From contig NZ_JAHCBF010000002.1 in the NCBI RefSeq assembly GCF_018398395.1, forward strand, positions 310,001 to 374,000: a stretch of 64,000 bases of DNA, given 5' to 3'. Made by a program: the position numbers and the translations under genes. Positions 35,676 through 45,213 of the stretch are shown piece after piece. Each line of letters starts with the position of its first letter. The first letter of the stretch is position 1. The stretch is from Croceicoccus gelatinilyticus. Lineage in GTDB: Bacteria > Pseudomonadota > Alphaproteobacteria > Sphingomonadales > Sphingomonadaceae. The notes below the pieces were generated by a model that ran no database searches, was not told where the DNA came from, and worked only from the letters and a program-made list of their open reading frames with translations.

Positions 35676-37436
35676 TTAAAGCTGCTCCGCAGCCTCGACA
35701 CCCAAGATGGCGAGACCGTTGCGGATCACCTGTCCGATACGCTCGGCCAGATAGAGCCGTGCGCCGGAAAGGTCGGCATTGTCGGCCACGACGAAACGCT
35801 TGTCGAGACGGTCGTTGCCGATGTTCCAGTAGGCGTGGAAAGCTGCCGCCAGATCGCCGAGGAAAAAGGCGATGCGGTGCGGTTCGCGGGCACGCGCCGC
35901 GGCCTCGACCTGGCGCGGGAACTGGGCCGCGACCTTGACGAGATCCATCTCTTCCTCGCCCAGCAGGTCGAGGTGATCGGCGCTGGGCGCAAAGCCTGCG
36001 TCCGCGCCCTTCTGCAAGGTCGAGCAGATGCGCGCGTGGGCGTATTGCACGTAGAAGACCGGGTTGTCCTTCGATGCCTCAACGACTTTCACGAAGTCGA
36101 AGTCCATCTGCGCCTCGGGCTTGCGGGTCAGCATCGTGAAACGCACAACGTCCTTGCCCACTTCATCGACCATGTCGGCGATCGTGATGAAGTTGCCCGA
36201 ACGCTTCGACATCTTGGCCGGTTCGCCGTCGCGCAGAAGCTGCACCATCTGAACCAGCTTCACGTCGAAGGGCTTGGCCCCGCCTTCATCGCCCTCGGTC
36301 AGGGCGGCAACTGCGGCCTTGATGCGCTTGACCGTGCCGGCATGGTCCGCACCCCAGATGTCGATCAGCGCATCCGCGCCCTGCGCCTTCTGGTAGTGAT
36401 AGGCGAGGTCGGCGCCGAAGTAGGTCCAGCTGCCGTCGCTCTTCTTGATCGGACGGTCCTGATCGTCGCCGAACTGGGTGGAGCGGAACAGCGGCAGTTC
36501 GACCGGTTCCCAGTCCTCGGGCGTCTTGCCCTTGGGCGCTTCGAGAATGCCGTCATAGACAAGGCCCTTCTCGCGCAGGAACGCCTCTGCCGCCTCGGGC
36601 TTGCCCGCGGCCTGAAGCTCCGCCTCGGACGAGAACAGGTCGTGACGGATGCCGAGCGTGGCAAGATCGTCGCGGATCATGTCCATCATCGCGGCAACCG
36701 CCTTGGTGCGGAACAGCGCGAGCCATTCGCTTTCAGGCTTGCCGACGTAGGCGTCGCCGAATTCCTCGGCCAGCGCCTTGCCGATCGGGATCAGGTAGTC
36801 GCCGGGATAGAAGCCTTCGGGAATCTCGACCGTCTCGCCCAGCGCCTCGCGGTAGCGCAAGTGGACCGAGCGGGCGAGCGTCTGGACCTGCGCGCCCGCG
36901 TCGTTGACGTAGTATTCCTTGACGACGGCGAAGCCAGCGAACTCCAGCAGGCCCGCCAGCGCATCGCCGACGACGGCGCCGCGGCAGTGGCCCATGTGCA
37001 TCGGGCCGGTCGGGTTGGCCGAGACATATTCGACGTTGACCGTCTGCCCTGCGCCCATCGCGCTGCGGCCATAGGCATCGCCAAGCTCGGCAATCGCGGC
37101 AAGCTCGTCGCGCCACGCGCCACCCGCCAGCCGCATGTTGATGAAGCCGGGACCTGCGATCGTCGCCTCGCTCACTGCCGGGTGCGCCGAAAGCTCGGCC
37201 ACCAGCGCCTCTGCCAGCGCGCGCGGATTGGTCTTTGCAGGCTTGGCCAGAACCATCGCCGCGTTCGTCGCAAGATCGCCATGCGAAGGATCGCGCGGCG
37301 GTTCGACCGCGACATTGGCGCGGTTGAGATCGGCAGGCAGCGTGCCAGCGGAAACGAGCGCATCGAGCGCGCTGTCGACGGCACGCGTCATCGCGCCGTG
37401 GATGGTCTTGGTCTCGGACTTAACGATATCGGTCAT
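35676..37436 (-). CDS. argS: Arginyl-tRNA synthetase
   Basis: Class I synthetase of 586 residues. The HIGH motif appears as HMGHCRGAVVGDAL, preceded by VEYVSANPTGP, and KMSKR is in AKMSKRSGNFITI. The C-terminal DALR anticodon domain includes VFYVQYAHARICS and AAAFHAYWN. The ATG at 37436 matches the usual start (TDIVKSETKTIHGAMTRAV); the frame is open further upstream, but through a low-complexity spacer. It heads the leftward operon that includes the SPOR protein, nagZ, scpAB and tatABC. Confidence 0.96.
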   Translation of the reverse strand: MTDIVKSETKTIHGAMTRAVDSALDALVSAGTLPADLNRANVAVEPPRDPSHGDLATNAAMVLAKPAKTNPRALAEALVAELSAHPAVSEATIAGPGFINMRLAGGAWRDELAAIAELGDAYGRSAMGAGQTVNVEYVSANPTGPMHMGHCRGAVVGDALAGLLEFAGFAVVKEYYVNDAGAQVQTLARSVHLRYREALGETVEIPEGFYPGDYLIPIGKALAEEFGDAYVGKPESEWLALFRTKAVAAMMDMIRDDLATLGIRHDLFSSEAELQAAGKPEAAEAFLREKGLVYDGILEAPKGKTPEDWEPVELPLFRSTQFGDDQDRPIKKSDGSWTYFGADLAYHYQKAQGADALIDIWGADHAGTVKRIKAAVAALTEGDEGGAKPFDVKLVQMVQLLRDGEPAKMSKRSGNFITIADMVDEVGKDVVRFTMLTRKPEAQMDFDFVKVVEASKDNPVFYVQYAHARICSTLQKGADAGFAPSADHLDLLGEEEMDLVKVAAQFPRQVEAAARAREPHRIAFFLGDLAAAFHAYWNIGNDRLDKRFVVADNADLSGARLYLAERIGQVIRNGLAILGVEAAEQL

Positions 37437-37821
37437 GGCCGCGCGCCTAGCCGAACATGGGGCCAAGTGGAAGGTGTGTTCGTGCGGAGCGCGGGAGGTG
37501 GGATTGTTAGTTTGATATGTCCGGGCACAAGGGCAGTGGCTCCGAGGATTTTTGTTTGGCCTCAAGCGCCGGGCGCGGGATTGTTTGTTAGCCTCAAGCG
37601 CCGGCGGGGCCATCCGGCCCCTTGGCTATCCTCGCATAAGCTCGGGCGCGCGTTCGCGCTTGCCGGTGTCGCTTCGCGCCCGGAACTGCGCCAGACCTAA
37701 AGGTAAGAACTGGATCGGGGCGCCGAAGGCGACTCCCGCAAGGCCGAACGGCCGCCGCCGCTTATGCGGCGAAGCCAAGCCGGGCGGATGCCCGGCGCCC
37801 GGCGTCTGAGGGACTAAAAAA
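37437..37821. repeat. Repeat-rich 385-bp spacer with many hairpins, no gene
   Basis: The spacer upstream of argS has no plausible gene. It holds a 14-base direct repeat GCCTCAAGCGCCGG at 37559-37572 and 37591-37604 (period 32), each preceded by a GGATT/TTGTTT block. Hairpins lie at 37606-37621 (GGGGCC-atcc-GGCCCC), 37742-37753 (GGCC-gaac-GGCC), 37756-37771 (CGCCGC-ttat-GCGGCG) and 37779-37796 (GCCGGGC-ggat-GCCCGGC). This is compatible with a mosaic of dispersed intergenic repeats. The argS promoter must also be here. Confidence 0.55.
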
Positions 37822-38481
37822 TCACCTAGTCGCGTTATACGCCAGCTGGTCCTGCGTCAGCTGGAAGCCGATCAGCATCTCGAACGTCGAGCGGGCGATC
37901 GCCGCCTTCACTTCGGGATCGGCCAGCGGGTCGAGTGCCGCGTCGATGTCGCCTGCCTTGCGCTTGCGCGTGATGCGTTCGCGCACGTCGGCGGGCAGCG
38001 TCGCAGCAGCCGCATCGACATAGGCACCGGCGCGGGCCGTGGTCGAGGCGCGGGTCTCGCCTGCTGCAAAGTCGAGGCGGACGGTGCCGACGCGCTTGGT
38101 CACGACGGCGGTGCCGCCCTGAAGCACGGTAACGAAATAGGGCAGTTCGACGCTGCGCGCAGCGCCTGCATCGCGGCGGGTACCCAGCACATCAAACGTC
38201 GCTTCGGAATAGACCTTCGCGCCGCTTTCGTCACACGCGGGGCGCACGTTGGTGATGACCGCCGTCACGTCGAGCGCGGATTGCGTCTTTGCGCCTGCCT
38301 GCGTGAACGTGGTCACGTCGCCGAGGTAATCGGGCACGCCGACCGCGGGGCAGAGCGAGCGGATCGCGGTGATGCCGACGCCCTGGTTGACGACGATGTC
38401 GCCTTCCGACTTGCAGGCCCCCAGCGAGGCGGCGGCAAGGGCCAGCGTGATCGCGGCGGCGGGGCGGATACGGAAAGTCAT
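37822..38481 (-). CDS. Putative lipoprotein, function unknown
   Basis: Protein of 219 residues with a signal ending in the lipobox LGAC (Cys around residue 23), followed by KSEGDIVVNQGVGITAIRSL and then CPAVGVPDYLGDVTTF. There is one further Cys (PACDE). The central part looks like beta strands (AVITNVRPACDESGAKVYSE) and the C-terminal 70 residues look helical (YVDAAAATLPADVRERITRK). No known domain is recognised; similar lipoproteins appear in sphingomonads. It is divergent from ispH. The ATG at 38481 starts the signal peptide directly. Confidence 0.65.
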   Translation of the reverse strand: MTFRIRPAAAITLALAAASLGACKSEGDIVVNQGVGITAIRSLCPAVGVPDYLGDVTTFTQAGAKTQSALDVTAVITNVRPACDESGAKVYSEATFDVLGTRRDAGAARSVELPYFVTVLQGGTAVVTKRVGTVRLDFAAGETRASTTARAGAYVDAAAATLPADVRERITRKRKAGDIDAALDPLADPEVKAAIARSTFEMLIGFQLTQDQLAYNATR

Positions 38482-38667
38482 CGTCGGCAAGAACCCATCG
38501 TTGTGCAAATTGCGCGCCAGCCCTAGCCCGCACGAGCCGGTTGGGCAATGCGCTGCGGCAATCTGGCCACGATTGAAGCCGCGAACCTTTCTCCAGCATT
38601 TACCGCGCGCCTGAAATGGCCCTGCGCGCTTTACCTTGCCGCCCGACGGGAGCTAAAGGGGCTCGCA

Positions 38668-39645
38668 ATGCCGAACCAAACCGTGACCCAGTCCGCCCCG
38701 CCTGCCAGCGACAAGCCGCTGCGCCTGCTGATCGCTGCCCCGCGCGGCTTCTGCGCCGGGGTCGACCGCGCGATCGAGATCGTGGAACGCGCGATCGATC
38801 GCTACGGCCCGCCGGTCTATGTCCGGCACGAGATCGTCCACAACCGCTTCGTGGTCGATTCGCTGAAGGCCAAGGGCGCGGTCTTCGTCGAGGAACTGGA
38901 CGAAGTGCCCGATGGCGTCCCCGTCGTCTTTTCCGCGCACGGCGTTCCGAAATCGGTTCCGGCCAATGCCGAGGAACGCGGGCTCGACTATCTGGACGCG
39001 ACCTGCCCGCTGGTCAGCAAGGTCCACCGCCAGGCCGAACGGCAGGTGGAGCATGACCGGCACATCCTGTTCATCGGCCACAAGGGTCACCCCGAAGTCA
39101 TCGGCACGCTGGGACAGGTCCCCGAAGGCCGCATGACTCTGGTCGAAACGGTCGAGGACGTGGCGACGCTGGATTTCCCCGAAGGGACCGGCCTTGCCTA
39201 TCTTTCGCAGACCACGCTTTCGGTCGACGATACCGCGCAGATCATCGAGGCGCTGACCCAGCGTTTCCCCGACATCGTCGCGCCCAAGGCAGAGGACATC
39301 TGCTATGCCACCAGCAACCGGCAGGCCGCGGTCAAGGCGATCGCGGGCGAGTGCCAGCTGGTCCTCGTCATCGGCGCGCCCAATTCCTCGAACTCGCTGC
39401 GACTGGTCGAAGTGGCCGAGCGCATGGGCTCTGTCGCCAAGCTGGTCCAGCGCGGGTCGGAGATCGAACCGGCATGGCTGGAAGGCGTCGACACCATCGG
39501 CCTTACCGCAGGGGCATCGGCGCCCGAAGTGCTGGTCCGCGAAGTGGTCGACAGGCTCGCCGCGCTGCGCCCGCTGACCGAAGAAGTGGTCCGCACCGCG
39601 CAGGAAAGGATCACGTTCAAGCTGCCCCGCCAGCTGCAGGACTGA
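38668..39645 (+). CDS. ispH: 4-Hydroxy-3-methylbut-2-enyl diphosphate reductase
   Basis: Last enzyme of the MEP isoprenoid pathway, 325 residues, a 4Fe-4S enzyme that forms IPP and DMAPP. The three cluster cysteines are Cys29 ([10 protein letters not shown]), Cys113 (DATCPLVSK) and Cys212 ([10 protein letters not shown]). HNRFVVDSL and [12 protein letters not shown] carry the diphosphate-binding His residues. The ATG at 38668 has an AAAGGGG ribosome-binding site. It is followed after six bases by thrB and then rnhA, a gene order frequent in alphaproteobacteria. Confidence 0.96.
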   Translation: MPNQTVTQSAPPASDKPLRLLIAAPRGFCAGVDRAIEIVERAIDRYGPPVYVRHEIVHNRFVVDSLKAKGAVFVEELDEVPDGVPVVFSAHGVPKSVPANAEERGLDYLDATCPLVSKVHRQAERQVEHDRHILFIGHKGHPEVIGTLGQVPEGRMTLVETVEDVATLDFPEGTGLAYLSQTTLSVDDTAQIIEALTQRFPDIVAPKAEDICYATSNRQAAVKAIAGECQLVLVIGAPNSSNSLRLVEVAERMGSVAKLVQRGSEIEPAWLEGVDTIGLTAGASAPEVLVREVVDRLAALRPLTEEVVRTAQERITFKLPRQLQD

Positions 39646-39651
39646 TTTCAG

Positions 39652-40650
39652 GTGGCCGTCTATACCCGCATCGGGGCCGAGGCGATGGACGCGCTGATCG
39701 CGCGCTTCGACGTCGGCACGCTAACCAGCGCCAAGGGCATCGCCGAAGGCGTTTCGAACAGCAACTGGATCATCGAGACGACCGGCAAGGATGGGGGCGG
39801 CAAGGACGGGAGCGGCGCACGTTTCATCCTGACGGTCTATGAAGAGCGGACCGAGGTCGGGGAGCTGCCCTTCTTCCTCAACCTGCTCGACCATCTATCC
39901 GCCGCCGGCTGTCCGGTGCCGCGCACGATCCACGACGTGGACGGCGCGCCTTTCCGCGAATTCGTGACCGATGACGGCGAGACCAAGCACCTCGCCCTGA
40001 TCGAGTTCCTGCCCGGCGTATCCGCCGACAACCCGACTCCGGCGCAGGCCGAGGCCGTGGGCCGCGCGCTGGCGGGCATCCACCTAGCCGCGCTGGACTA
40101 TCCGGCGCAGCGTAAGAACACGATGGGCCATGCCGCATGGCGCGGTTTTGTCGCCGATTGCCAAGGCCGCTGGGGCGAGATCGACGACGCGCTGGAAGGC
40201 GTGCCCGCAGCGGTCGAGGACGTGATCGCCCGCTGGCCGCGCGGATTGCCGCAATCGGTGATCCATGCCGACATGTTCCCCGACAATGTCCTGCTGGTCG
40301 GCGACAAGGTTTCGGGCCTCATCGACTTCTACTTCGCCTGCACCGGCCCCATGGTCTACGACGTCGCCGTGACTCACGCGGCGTGGAGCTTTTCCGGCGA
40401 CGGCAAGCGGCACGACCGCGCGGTGGGCGATGCCATCCTGCGCGGATACGAGGCGGTGCGCCCGCTTTCGGACGAGGAGCGCGCCGCCCTTCCCATCATG
40501 GCGGAGGGCGCGGCGCTGCGCTTCCTTCTGACCCGCGCCTACGACTGGCTGTTCACGCCCGCCGACGCGCTGGTGACGAAGAAGGACCCGCTGGCGTTTC
40601 TGCGCCGCTACGACTTCTACAAGCGCGAGGGTGCAGGAGCGTTCGCGTGA
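39652..40650 (+). CDS. thrB: Homoserine kinase (ThrB, choline-kinase-like type)
   Basis: Protein of 332 residues of the APH/choline kinase fold, the ThrB type found in alphaproteobacteria and pseudomonads. It phosphorylates homoserine for threonine synthesis. The N-terminal [20 protein letters not shown] holds the nucleotide loop, and the catalytic [10 protein letters not shown] and metal-binding LIDFYFA blocks are intact. The C-terminal [13 protein letters not shown] is typical. It begins with GTG six bases after ispH, and its stop overlaps the start of rnhA (GTGA), so the three are translated in a coupled series. Confidence 0.93.
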   Translation: MAVYTRIGAEAMDALIARFDVGTLTSAKGIAEGVSNSNWIIETTGKDGGGKDGSGARFILTVYEERTEVGELPFFLNLLDHLSAAGCPVPRTIHDVDGAPFREFVTDDGETKHLALIEFLPGVSADNPTPAQAEAVGRALAGIHLAALDYPAQRKNTMGHAAWRGFVADCQGRWGEIDDALEGVPAAVEDVIARWPRGLPQSVIHADMFPDNVLLVGDKVSGLIDFYFACTGPMVYDVAVTHAAWSFSGDGKRHDRAVGDAILRGYEAVRPLSDEERAALPIMAEGAALRFLLTRAYDWLFTPADALVTKKDPLAFLRRYDFYKREGAGAFA

Positions 40651-41087
40651 CCCGCATCGAGATCTATACCGACGGGGCCTGCAAGGGGAATCCCGGCCCC
40701 GGCGGCTGGGGCGCTCTGCTGCGCATGGGTGAGACCGAGCGCGAGATTTCGGGGTGCGAGAAGCACACGACCAACAACCGCATGGAACTGATGGCCGTGA
40801 TCGAGGCGCTGCGCGCGCTGAAGCGCCCGTGCGAGATCGACCTGTTCACCGACAGCAAGTACGTGATCGACGGGATTACCAGCTGGGTGCACAGCTGGAT
40901 CAGGCGCGGCTGGAAAACCGCTGCGAAAAAGCCGGTCATCAACGACGACCTGTGGCGCGACCTGCTGGAAGCATCGGCCCCGCACACGATCCGCTGGCAC
41001 TGGGTGAAAGGCCACGCCGGTCACCCCGAGAACGAGCGTGTGGACGCCCTCGCCAGCGAGCAGGCGCTGCTGGCAAGCGCGTCCTGA
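40647..41087 (+). CDS. rnhA: Ribonuclease HI
   Basis: Endonuclease of 146 residues that cuts RNA in RNA-DNA hybrids, removing primers and R-loops. The four acidic metal ligands are present: Asp9 ([16 protein letters not shown]), Glu47 ([12 protein letters not shown]), Asp69 (FTDSKYV) and Asp133 (NERVDALA), with the flexible-loop His in [11 protein letters not shown]. The start GTG at 40647 overlaps the thrB stop by four bases. Confidence 0.96.
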   Translation: MTRIEIYTDGACKGNPGPGGWGALLRMGETEREISGCEKHTTNNRMELMAVIEALRALKRPCEIDLFTDSKYVIDGITSWVHSWIRRGWKTAAKKPVINDDLWRDLLEASAPHTIRWHWVKGHAGHPENERVDALASEQALLASAS

Positions 41088-41094
41088 AATTCAA

Positions 41095-41277
41095 TTATTC
41101 GACCGTGGTGTCGACCACTTCGGCATTCGGGCCGTTCTTCAGGATCGATTCGATCGCGTTCTTGGCGCTGGCCTTCGAGGAATAGCCCTCGGTCCAGAAC
41201 ATGGTCTCGCTGTTATAGACGAAATAGGCGACGAACTCGCCTTTCTTGTTTTTACGGATTTCGAAACGATGCGCCAT
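41095..41277 (-). CDS. DUF1508 (YegP-like) protein
   Basis: This 60-residue protein is a single DUF1508 unit: FEIRKNKKGEFVAYFVYNSE, then GYSSKASAKNAIESILKN. E. coli YegP has two such units. The fold is a small alpha/beta sheet of unknown role. The ATG at 41277 is supported by GGGAGG upstream. The gene is convergent with rnhA, with seven bases between stops, and is followed by no obvious terminator. Confidence 0.88.
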   Translation of the reverse strand: MAHRFEIRKNKKGEFVAYFVYNSETMFWTEGYSSKASAKNAIESILKNGPNAEVVDTTVE

Positions 41278-41343
41278 GTGCGGCCTCCCTTGTTGTGCGA
41301 GCGCCGAACCTAACGCGCCGAAAAGAGGGCGCAACCCCGTAGC

Positions 41344-42453
41344 TTAGTCGAACCTGCCCGGTGCGTATGGCGCGGGGTCGATACCGTCCGCGATCGGCGA
41401 AACCGCGCGGCCCAAAAGGAGCGAGGCGGCAAGCGCGGCGGCGGCAGGCGCGGTCTGGATGCCGAAACCGCCCTGCCCTGCGCACCAGAAAAAACCTTCG
41501 CATGCCGTATCGAAGCCATAGACCGGCAGCCGGTCGGGCGCGAAGCTGCGCAGGCCCGCCCACTTGCGCTCCACCGCCTCGACCTTCCAGTCTACCGCGT
41601 GTTCCATCCGGTCGATCGCGATGGCGATGTCGAGTTCCTCTGGCGCGGCATCGCAAGGCTCGCTCGGCGTCTCGTCATAGGGGGTGAGCCAGATGCGGCC
41701 GCTCTCGGGCTTGAAATAGAACTGTTCGTTGATGTCGAGCACCAGCGGCATGTCCGCAGGGACGGCAGGCGAAGTGCGAAGCTGCGCGACCGTGCGGCGC
41801 AGCGGCGTGATGCCCAGCGGTCGGGCTCCGGCGATCTGCGCGACCTCGTCGGCCCAGGCACCGGCGGCATTGACCATCGTGTCGCAGTTCAGCGTGCTGC
41901 CGTCAGCCAGCGAAAGCGTCCAGCGTTCGCCTTCACGCTCGGCCGACAGCAATCCTGCCCTTGTCAGGACCTGCGCACCGGCCTTCTTCGCCAGCGACAG
42001 ATAATGGGCATGCAGGCCCGCAACGTCGATGTCCGAGCATTCCGGCTCCCACGAGGCGCAAGTCCATCCAGGCAGGAGGCCGGGCACCAGCGCCTCCATC
42101 GCCTCGCGCTCAAGCAATTCGATGCCAGCGCCGAGATCGGCGAAGTTGCGAACGAAAGCCTCGACCTTGTGGCGATCTTCCTCGCGTCCGATGTTGAGCG
42201 CGCCGCGCCGGCCGAGAAAGCCGTGCTCGCGAAGATAGGGCCCCGACGCGAAGGTCAGCGGGAATACGCCCGGCCCGCCATAAGTCTCTTCCCAGAATGC
42301 GGCGGAACGACCCGTGGCGTGATAGCCGGGGCGATCCTCCGCCTCCAGCAGGATGACACGCGCATGGGGCGCGACCATTGCGGCAAGGCTGGCGCCCGCC
42401 ATCCCTGCTCCGACGATGGCGATATCGGCCTTGGCAGTCATCGGGGCAGTCAT
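41344..42453 (-). CDS. FAD-dependent oxidoreductase, DadA-like
   Basis: Flavoprotein of 369 residues of the DAO family. The dinucleotide motif AIVGAGMAGAS (12-22) is near the start. MVNAAGAWADEVAQIAG in the middle is the classical DAO block, and the end has FFWCAGQGGFGIQTAPAAA, the second FAD contact. Related enzymes oxidise D-amino acids, glycine or 2-hydroxy acids; the substrate here is unknown. It has no signal peptide. Its ATG overlaps the stop of the upstream hydrolase gene by four bases, so the two are translated together. A tandem MTAPMTA start leaves a small choice of initiation codon. Confidence 0.86.
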   Translation of the reverse strand: MTAPMTAKADIAIVGAGMAGASLAAMVAPHARVILLEAEDRPGYHATGRSAAFWEETYGGPGVFPLTFASGPYLREHGFLGRRGALNIGREEDRHKVEAFVRNFADLGAGIELLEREAMEALVPGLLPGWTCASWEPECSDIDVAGLHAHYLSLAKKAGAQVLTRAGLLSAEREGERWTLSLADGSTLNCDTMVNAAGAWADEVAQIAGARPLGITPLRRTVAQLRTSPAVPADMPLVLDINEQFYFKPESGRIWLTPYDETPSEPCDAAPEELDIAIAIDRMEHAVDWKVEAVERKWAGLRSFAPDRLPVYGFDTACEGFFWCAGQGGFGIQTAPAAAALAASLLLGRAVSPIADGIDPAPYAPGRFD

Positions 42454-43418
42454 CGGGCATTCTCGTCGAAAAAGCGGGTTATCGCATCGAGCGCCCTGTC
42501 ACGCACCGGATCGGCCTCGCGCAGGATCTCGTGCGCCGATTCGGGGCCGAACTCGAACAATTCGGCATCGGGCAGCAGTTTCGCCGCTTTGCGAATCGCG
42601 CGGGGCGAGACCAGCCGGTCGGCCGAGGTCGAAAGCAGCAGCACCGGCAGCGTCACTTTGGCCAGCGCATCGGGCGCCATGACCTTGCGCATCGAGATCA
42701 CCGACTGCTCCAGCCAGCCCCAGCTTGCCGGTCCCATGACCAGCTCGGGCCGTATTTCACGCCACCAGCTCTCGTCCGCATAGCGCGTGGCATCGTGCGT
42801 CAGCAGGTGTTGCCTTCCCGCCGGAAGCGCGCCGGGCTTCTCGCTCCACTTCCACGCCGGGCGACGATGGTCGCCCATGCTGGCGCGCAGCCGCCCAAAG
42901 CCACGCAGCAGCCAGTAGGGCAGCGGCACGCCTGCAAAGCCCAGCATCGGCGCGACGAGCACGGCGGCGGCAGGATCGATTCTCTTTTCGGTCAGCGTGC
43001 GCAGGACGAGATGCCCGCCCATCGAATGCCCGACGATGACGCGCGGCTTTTCGTGAGTCGTTTCCCATTCCGCCCAGAAGGCGGCGAGATCGTCGACCCA
43101 GTGGGCGAAATCCTCGACATGGCCGGTCGTCTCGTCAAAGCCCAGCCGCCCGGACCCGGCCTGCCCGCGCCAGTCGAGTGCCGTGACTTTCCAGCCCTGG
43201 AGGTAGAAGTGCTGCAGCGTCTCGAGGTATTTTTCGTAGGCGTCGCCGCGGCCCGGCATGAACAGCAGCGATCCGCGATCGTGTCCTCCGCCGCCTGCTG
43301 GCCAGTCGATCCGGCGCAGCACGTGCCCATCGGGCGCTTCCCACGTCGATTCGGTTGCGGCGTCTGGAATGGCGCGGCGCGCGTCAGCAGGTGTCTGATT
43401 GGCAGGCGTGCCGGTCAT
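42450..43418 (-). CDS. Alpha/beta hydrolase, lysophospholipase/monoacylglycerol lipase type
   Basis: Protein of 322 residues with the PldB-like alpha/beta fold. LLFMPGRGDAYEKY corresponds to the oxyanion-region strand, GHSMGG (130-135) carries Ser132, the acid is probably Asp in LSTSADRLVSP, and the His in GPESAHEILRE. The sequence ALDWRGQAGSGR is the family DxRGxGxS-like motif. It has no signal peptide. A cytosolic serine hydrolase for lysophospholipids or monoglycerides is inferred. It is the first gene of a two-gene unit with the FAD oxidoreductase and is divergent from cpaA. Confidence 0.86.
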   Translation of the reverse strand: MTGTPANQTPADARRAIPDAATESTWEAPDGHVLRRIDWPAGGGGHDRGSLLFMPGRGDAYEKYLETLQHFYLQGWKVTALDWRGQAGSGRLGFDETTGHVEDFAHWVDDLAAFWAEWETTHEKPRVIVGHSMGGHLVLRTLTEKRIDPAAAVLVAPMLGFAGVPLPYWLLRGFGRLRASMGDHRRPAWKWSEKPGALPAGRQHLLTHDATRYADESWWREIRPELVMGPASWGWLEQSVISMRKVMAPDALAKVTLPVLLLSTSADRLVSPRAIRKAAKLLPDAELFEFGPESAHEILREADPVRDRALDAITRFFDENAR

Positions 43419-43534
43419 CCCTGCGCGGCGACCTCAGGCGCAAGACCCTTCGGCTTGGTTACTGTTTGGTAAGCCATCCTGCCTAGACCGGCCCTCAGCA
43501 AGGTAAATTTTCTCAACGCAGCGAAGGGGCCGCA

Positions 43535-44050
43535 ATGGACGCCGCACTGGTCACTTACGGACTGCTCGCCGGATTGGCAATCGCAGTGGTCTACGCCGCT
43601 TTCACCGACATTCGTTCGCGCCGCATCGCGAACCGGCTGACCTTTGCCGTCGCGGCGTTCGCACCTGTCTTCTGGTGGGCATCGGGCCTGTCGATCTGGC
43701 CGGGCGTCGCGGTGCAGGTCGCGCTGGCCGTCGGCATGTTCTTCTTCGGCGCGCTGATGTTCCGTTTCGGCCAGATGGGCGGCGGGGACGTAAAGCTGCT
43801 GACCGCGATCGCGCTGTGGCTGCCGCCGACCGCATTTTTCGTATTGATGCTGATGATTTGCATCGTGAACGGCGTGCTTACCGTGTTCATGATCAAGCGT
43901 CATCGCAAGGCCCAGCGCGCCGGTAAGGCACCGGAAAAGCTACAGATTCCCTACGGAGTTTCAGTGGCGCTGTGCATGCTTGCCCTGCTCGCCGTGCAGT
44001 ACGGCGCGCAGGCTTCCGAAACGCTGACCACGAATTCCATGTGGTCTTGA
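43535..44050 (+). CDS. cpaA: Prepilin peptidase CpaA/TadV (A24 aspartic protease)
   Basis: Integral membrane peptidase of 171 residues that removes the leader from Flp/Fap pilins. The two catalytic Asp are Asp25 in FTDIRSRRIAN and Asp85 in the GGGDVK motif. About five membrane helices are visible, and the N-terminal zinc domain of PilD-type peptidases is absent, as in CpaA. It begins the Tad locus, 102 bases before cpaB. No pilin gene lies upstream, although in most Tad loci flp is just before this gene. Confidence 0.93.
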   Translation: MDAALVTYGLLAGLAIAVVYAAFTDIRSRRIANRLTFAVAAFAPVFWWASGLSIWPGVAVQVALAVGMFFFGALMFRFGQMGGGDVKLLTAIALWLPPTAFFVLMLMICIVNGVLTVFMIKRHRKAQRAGKAPEKLQIPYGVSVALCMLALLAVQYGAQASETLTTNSMWS

Positions 44051-44152
44051 CCTGATTTTAACCATTGCCCGCGAGTCTGGCGGGACAACGCGGGTGAGCC
44101 GACAGAATCGCAAGGCCATCCATAGGGACATGACGAAGGGGCGACTTTAGCC

Positions 44153-45151
44153 ATGGACAAGAAGAAGATGATATTGCTGGTTGTCGCGCTCGTCGTGGCG
44201 GTAGGTACCGCCCTGATGGCACGCTCCATGTTCGCAGGTAACGCGACCCCGACGGTCGCTGCCGCCACTGCCGAGCCGGAAGGCCCGCGCGTTCTTGTTG
44301 CAACCCGCAAGCTGCCGATCGGCACGATCATCACGGCCGATGCGCTGCAGTTCAAGCTGTGGCCCAAGGAAATGGTCCAGGACGCCTACTTCGTCGAAGG
44401 CAGCGCCGACATGAACCAGCTGCTCGGCACGGTTTCGCGCTTCCCCATCACGGCGGGCCAGCCCGTCACGCAGGGCGCGCTCGTCATGCCTGGTGACCGC
44501 GGTTTCCTTGCAGCGGCGCTTGGCCCCGGCATGCGCGCCGTCACAATCCCGGTTTCGGCCAAGACCGGCGTTGCCGGCTTCATCTTCCCGGGTGACCGCG
44601 TCGACCTTCTTCTGACGCAGGCCGTCGGCGGCCGCGGCCAGGAAGCGTTCTCGGCATCGGAAACGGTCCTGCGCAACCTGCGCGTCCTTGCCACCGACCA
44701 GCGCACCGACAGCAACATCGTGGACGGCAAGACGACTGTGACGAAGACCAGCCTCGTCACGATCGAAGCCACTCCGCGCATCGCCGAAAAGATCGCCGTC
44801 GCCCAGAAGCTGGGTGCCCTGAGCCTGGCCCTGCGCCCGCTCGCCGACACCCGCGCCGAACTCGACCGTGCCATCGCCCGTGGCGAAGTGGTCGTCCCCG
44901 ATGGCGCCACGGCCGAGGAAGAGGAAGAAATCCTGCGCCTCGCCATGAACAAGCCGCAGGAAGGTCGCACGACCTACCAGACCGGCGGTGACGTCTCGCG
45001 CTTCCAGTCGCGCTTCAATGGCCCGGTCTCGAAGGCTCCGGCTGTCGCCATCGGCGGTGGCAAGTCCGACGGACCCGCCAACATGCCCAGCGGTCCGGTC
45101 GTCCGGATCAGCCGCGGCGCCGCCACCCAGGCCGTCACGGTCGCCCGCTAA
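44153..45151 (+). CDS. cpaB: Flp pilus assembly protein CpaB/RcpC
   Basis: Protein of 332 residues with an N-terminal membrane anchor (ILLVVALVVAVGTALMAR) and a periplasmic SAF/RcpC domain: PEGPRVLVATRKLPIGTIIT, then VQDAYFVEGSAD. The ending RISRGAATQAVTV is usual. It probably contacts the secretin and peptidoglycan in the Tad pilus machine. An AAGGGG site precedes the ATG. It is 26 bases before cpaC. Confidence 0.94.
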   Translation: MDKKKMILLVVALVVAVGTALMARSMFAGNATPTVAAATAEPEGPRVLVATRKLPIGTIITADALQFKLWPKEMVQDAYFVEGSADMNQLLGTVSRFPITAGQPVTQGALVMPGDRGFLAAALGPGMRAVTIPVSAKTGVAGFIFPGDRVDLLLTQAVGGRGQEAFSASETVLRNLRVLATDQRTDSNIVDGKTTVTKTSLVTIEATPRIAEKIAVAQKLGALSLALRPLADTRAELDRAIARGEVVVPDGATAEEEEEILRLAMNKPQEGRTTYQTGGDVSRFQSRFNGPVSKAPAVAIGGGKSDGPANMPSGPVVRISRGAATQAVTVAR

Positions 45152-45213
45152 GCCCACCCGAGAAGGACAAGCGGACCATGATCAAGAGCAATCATTCCCA
45201 GGGGGGAACCAAG

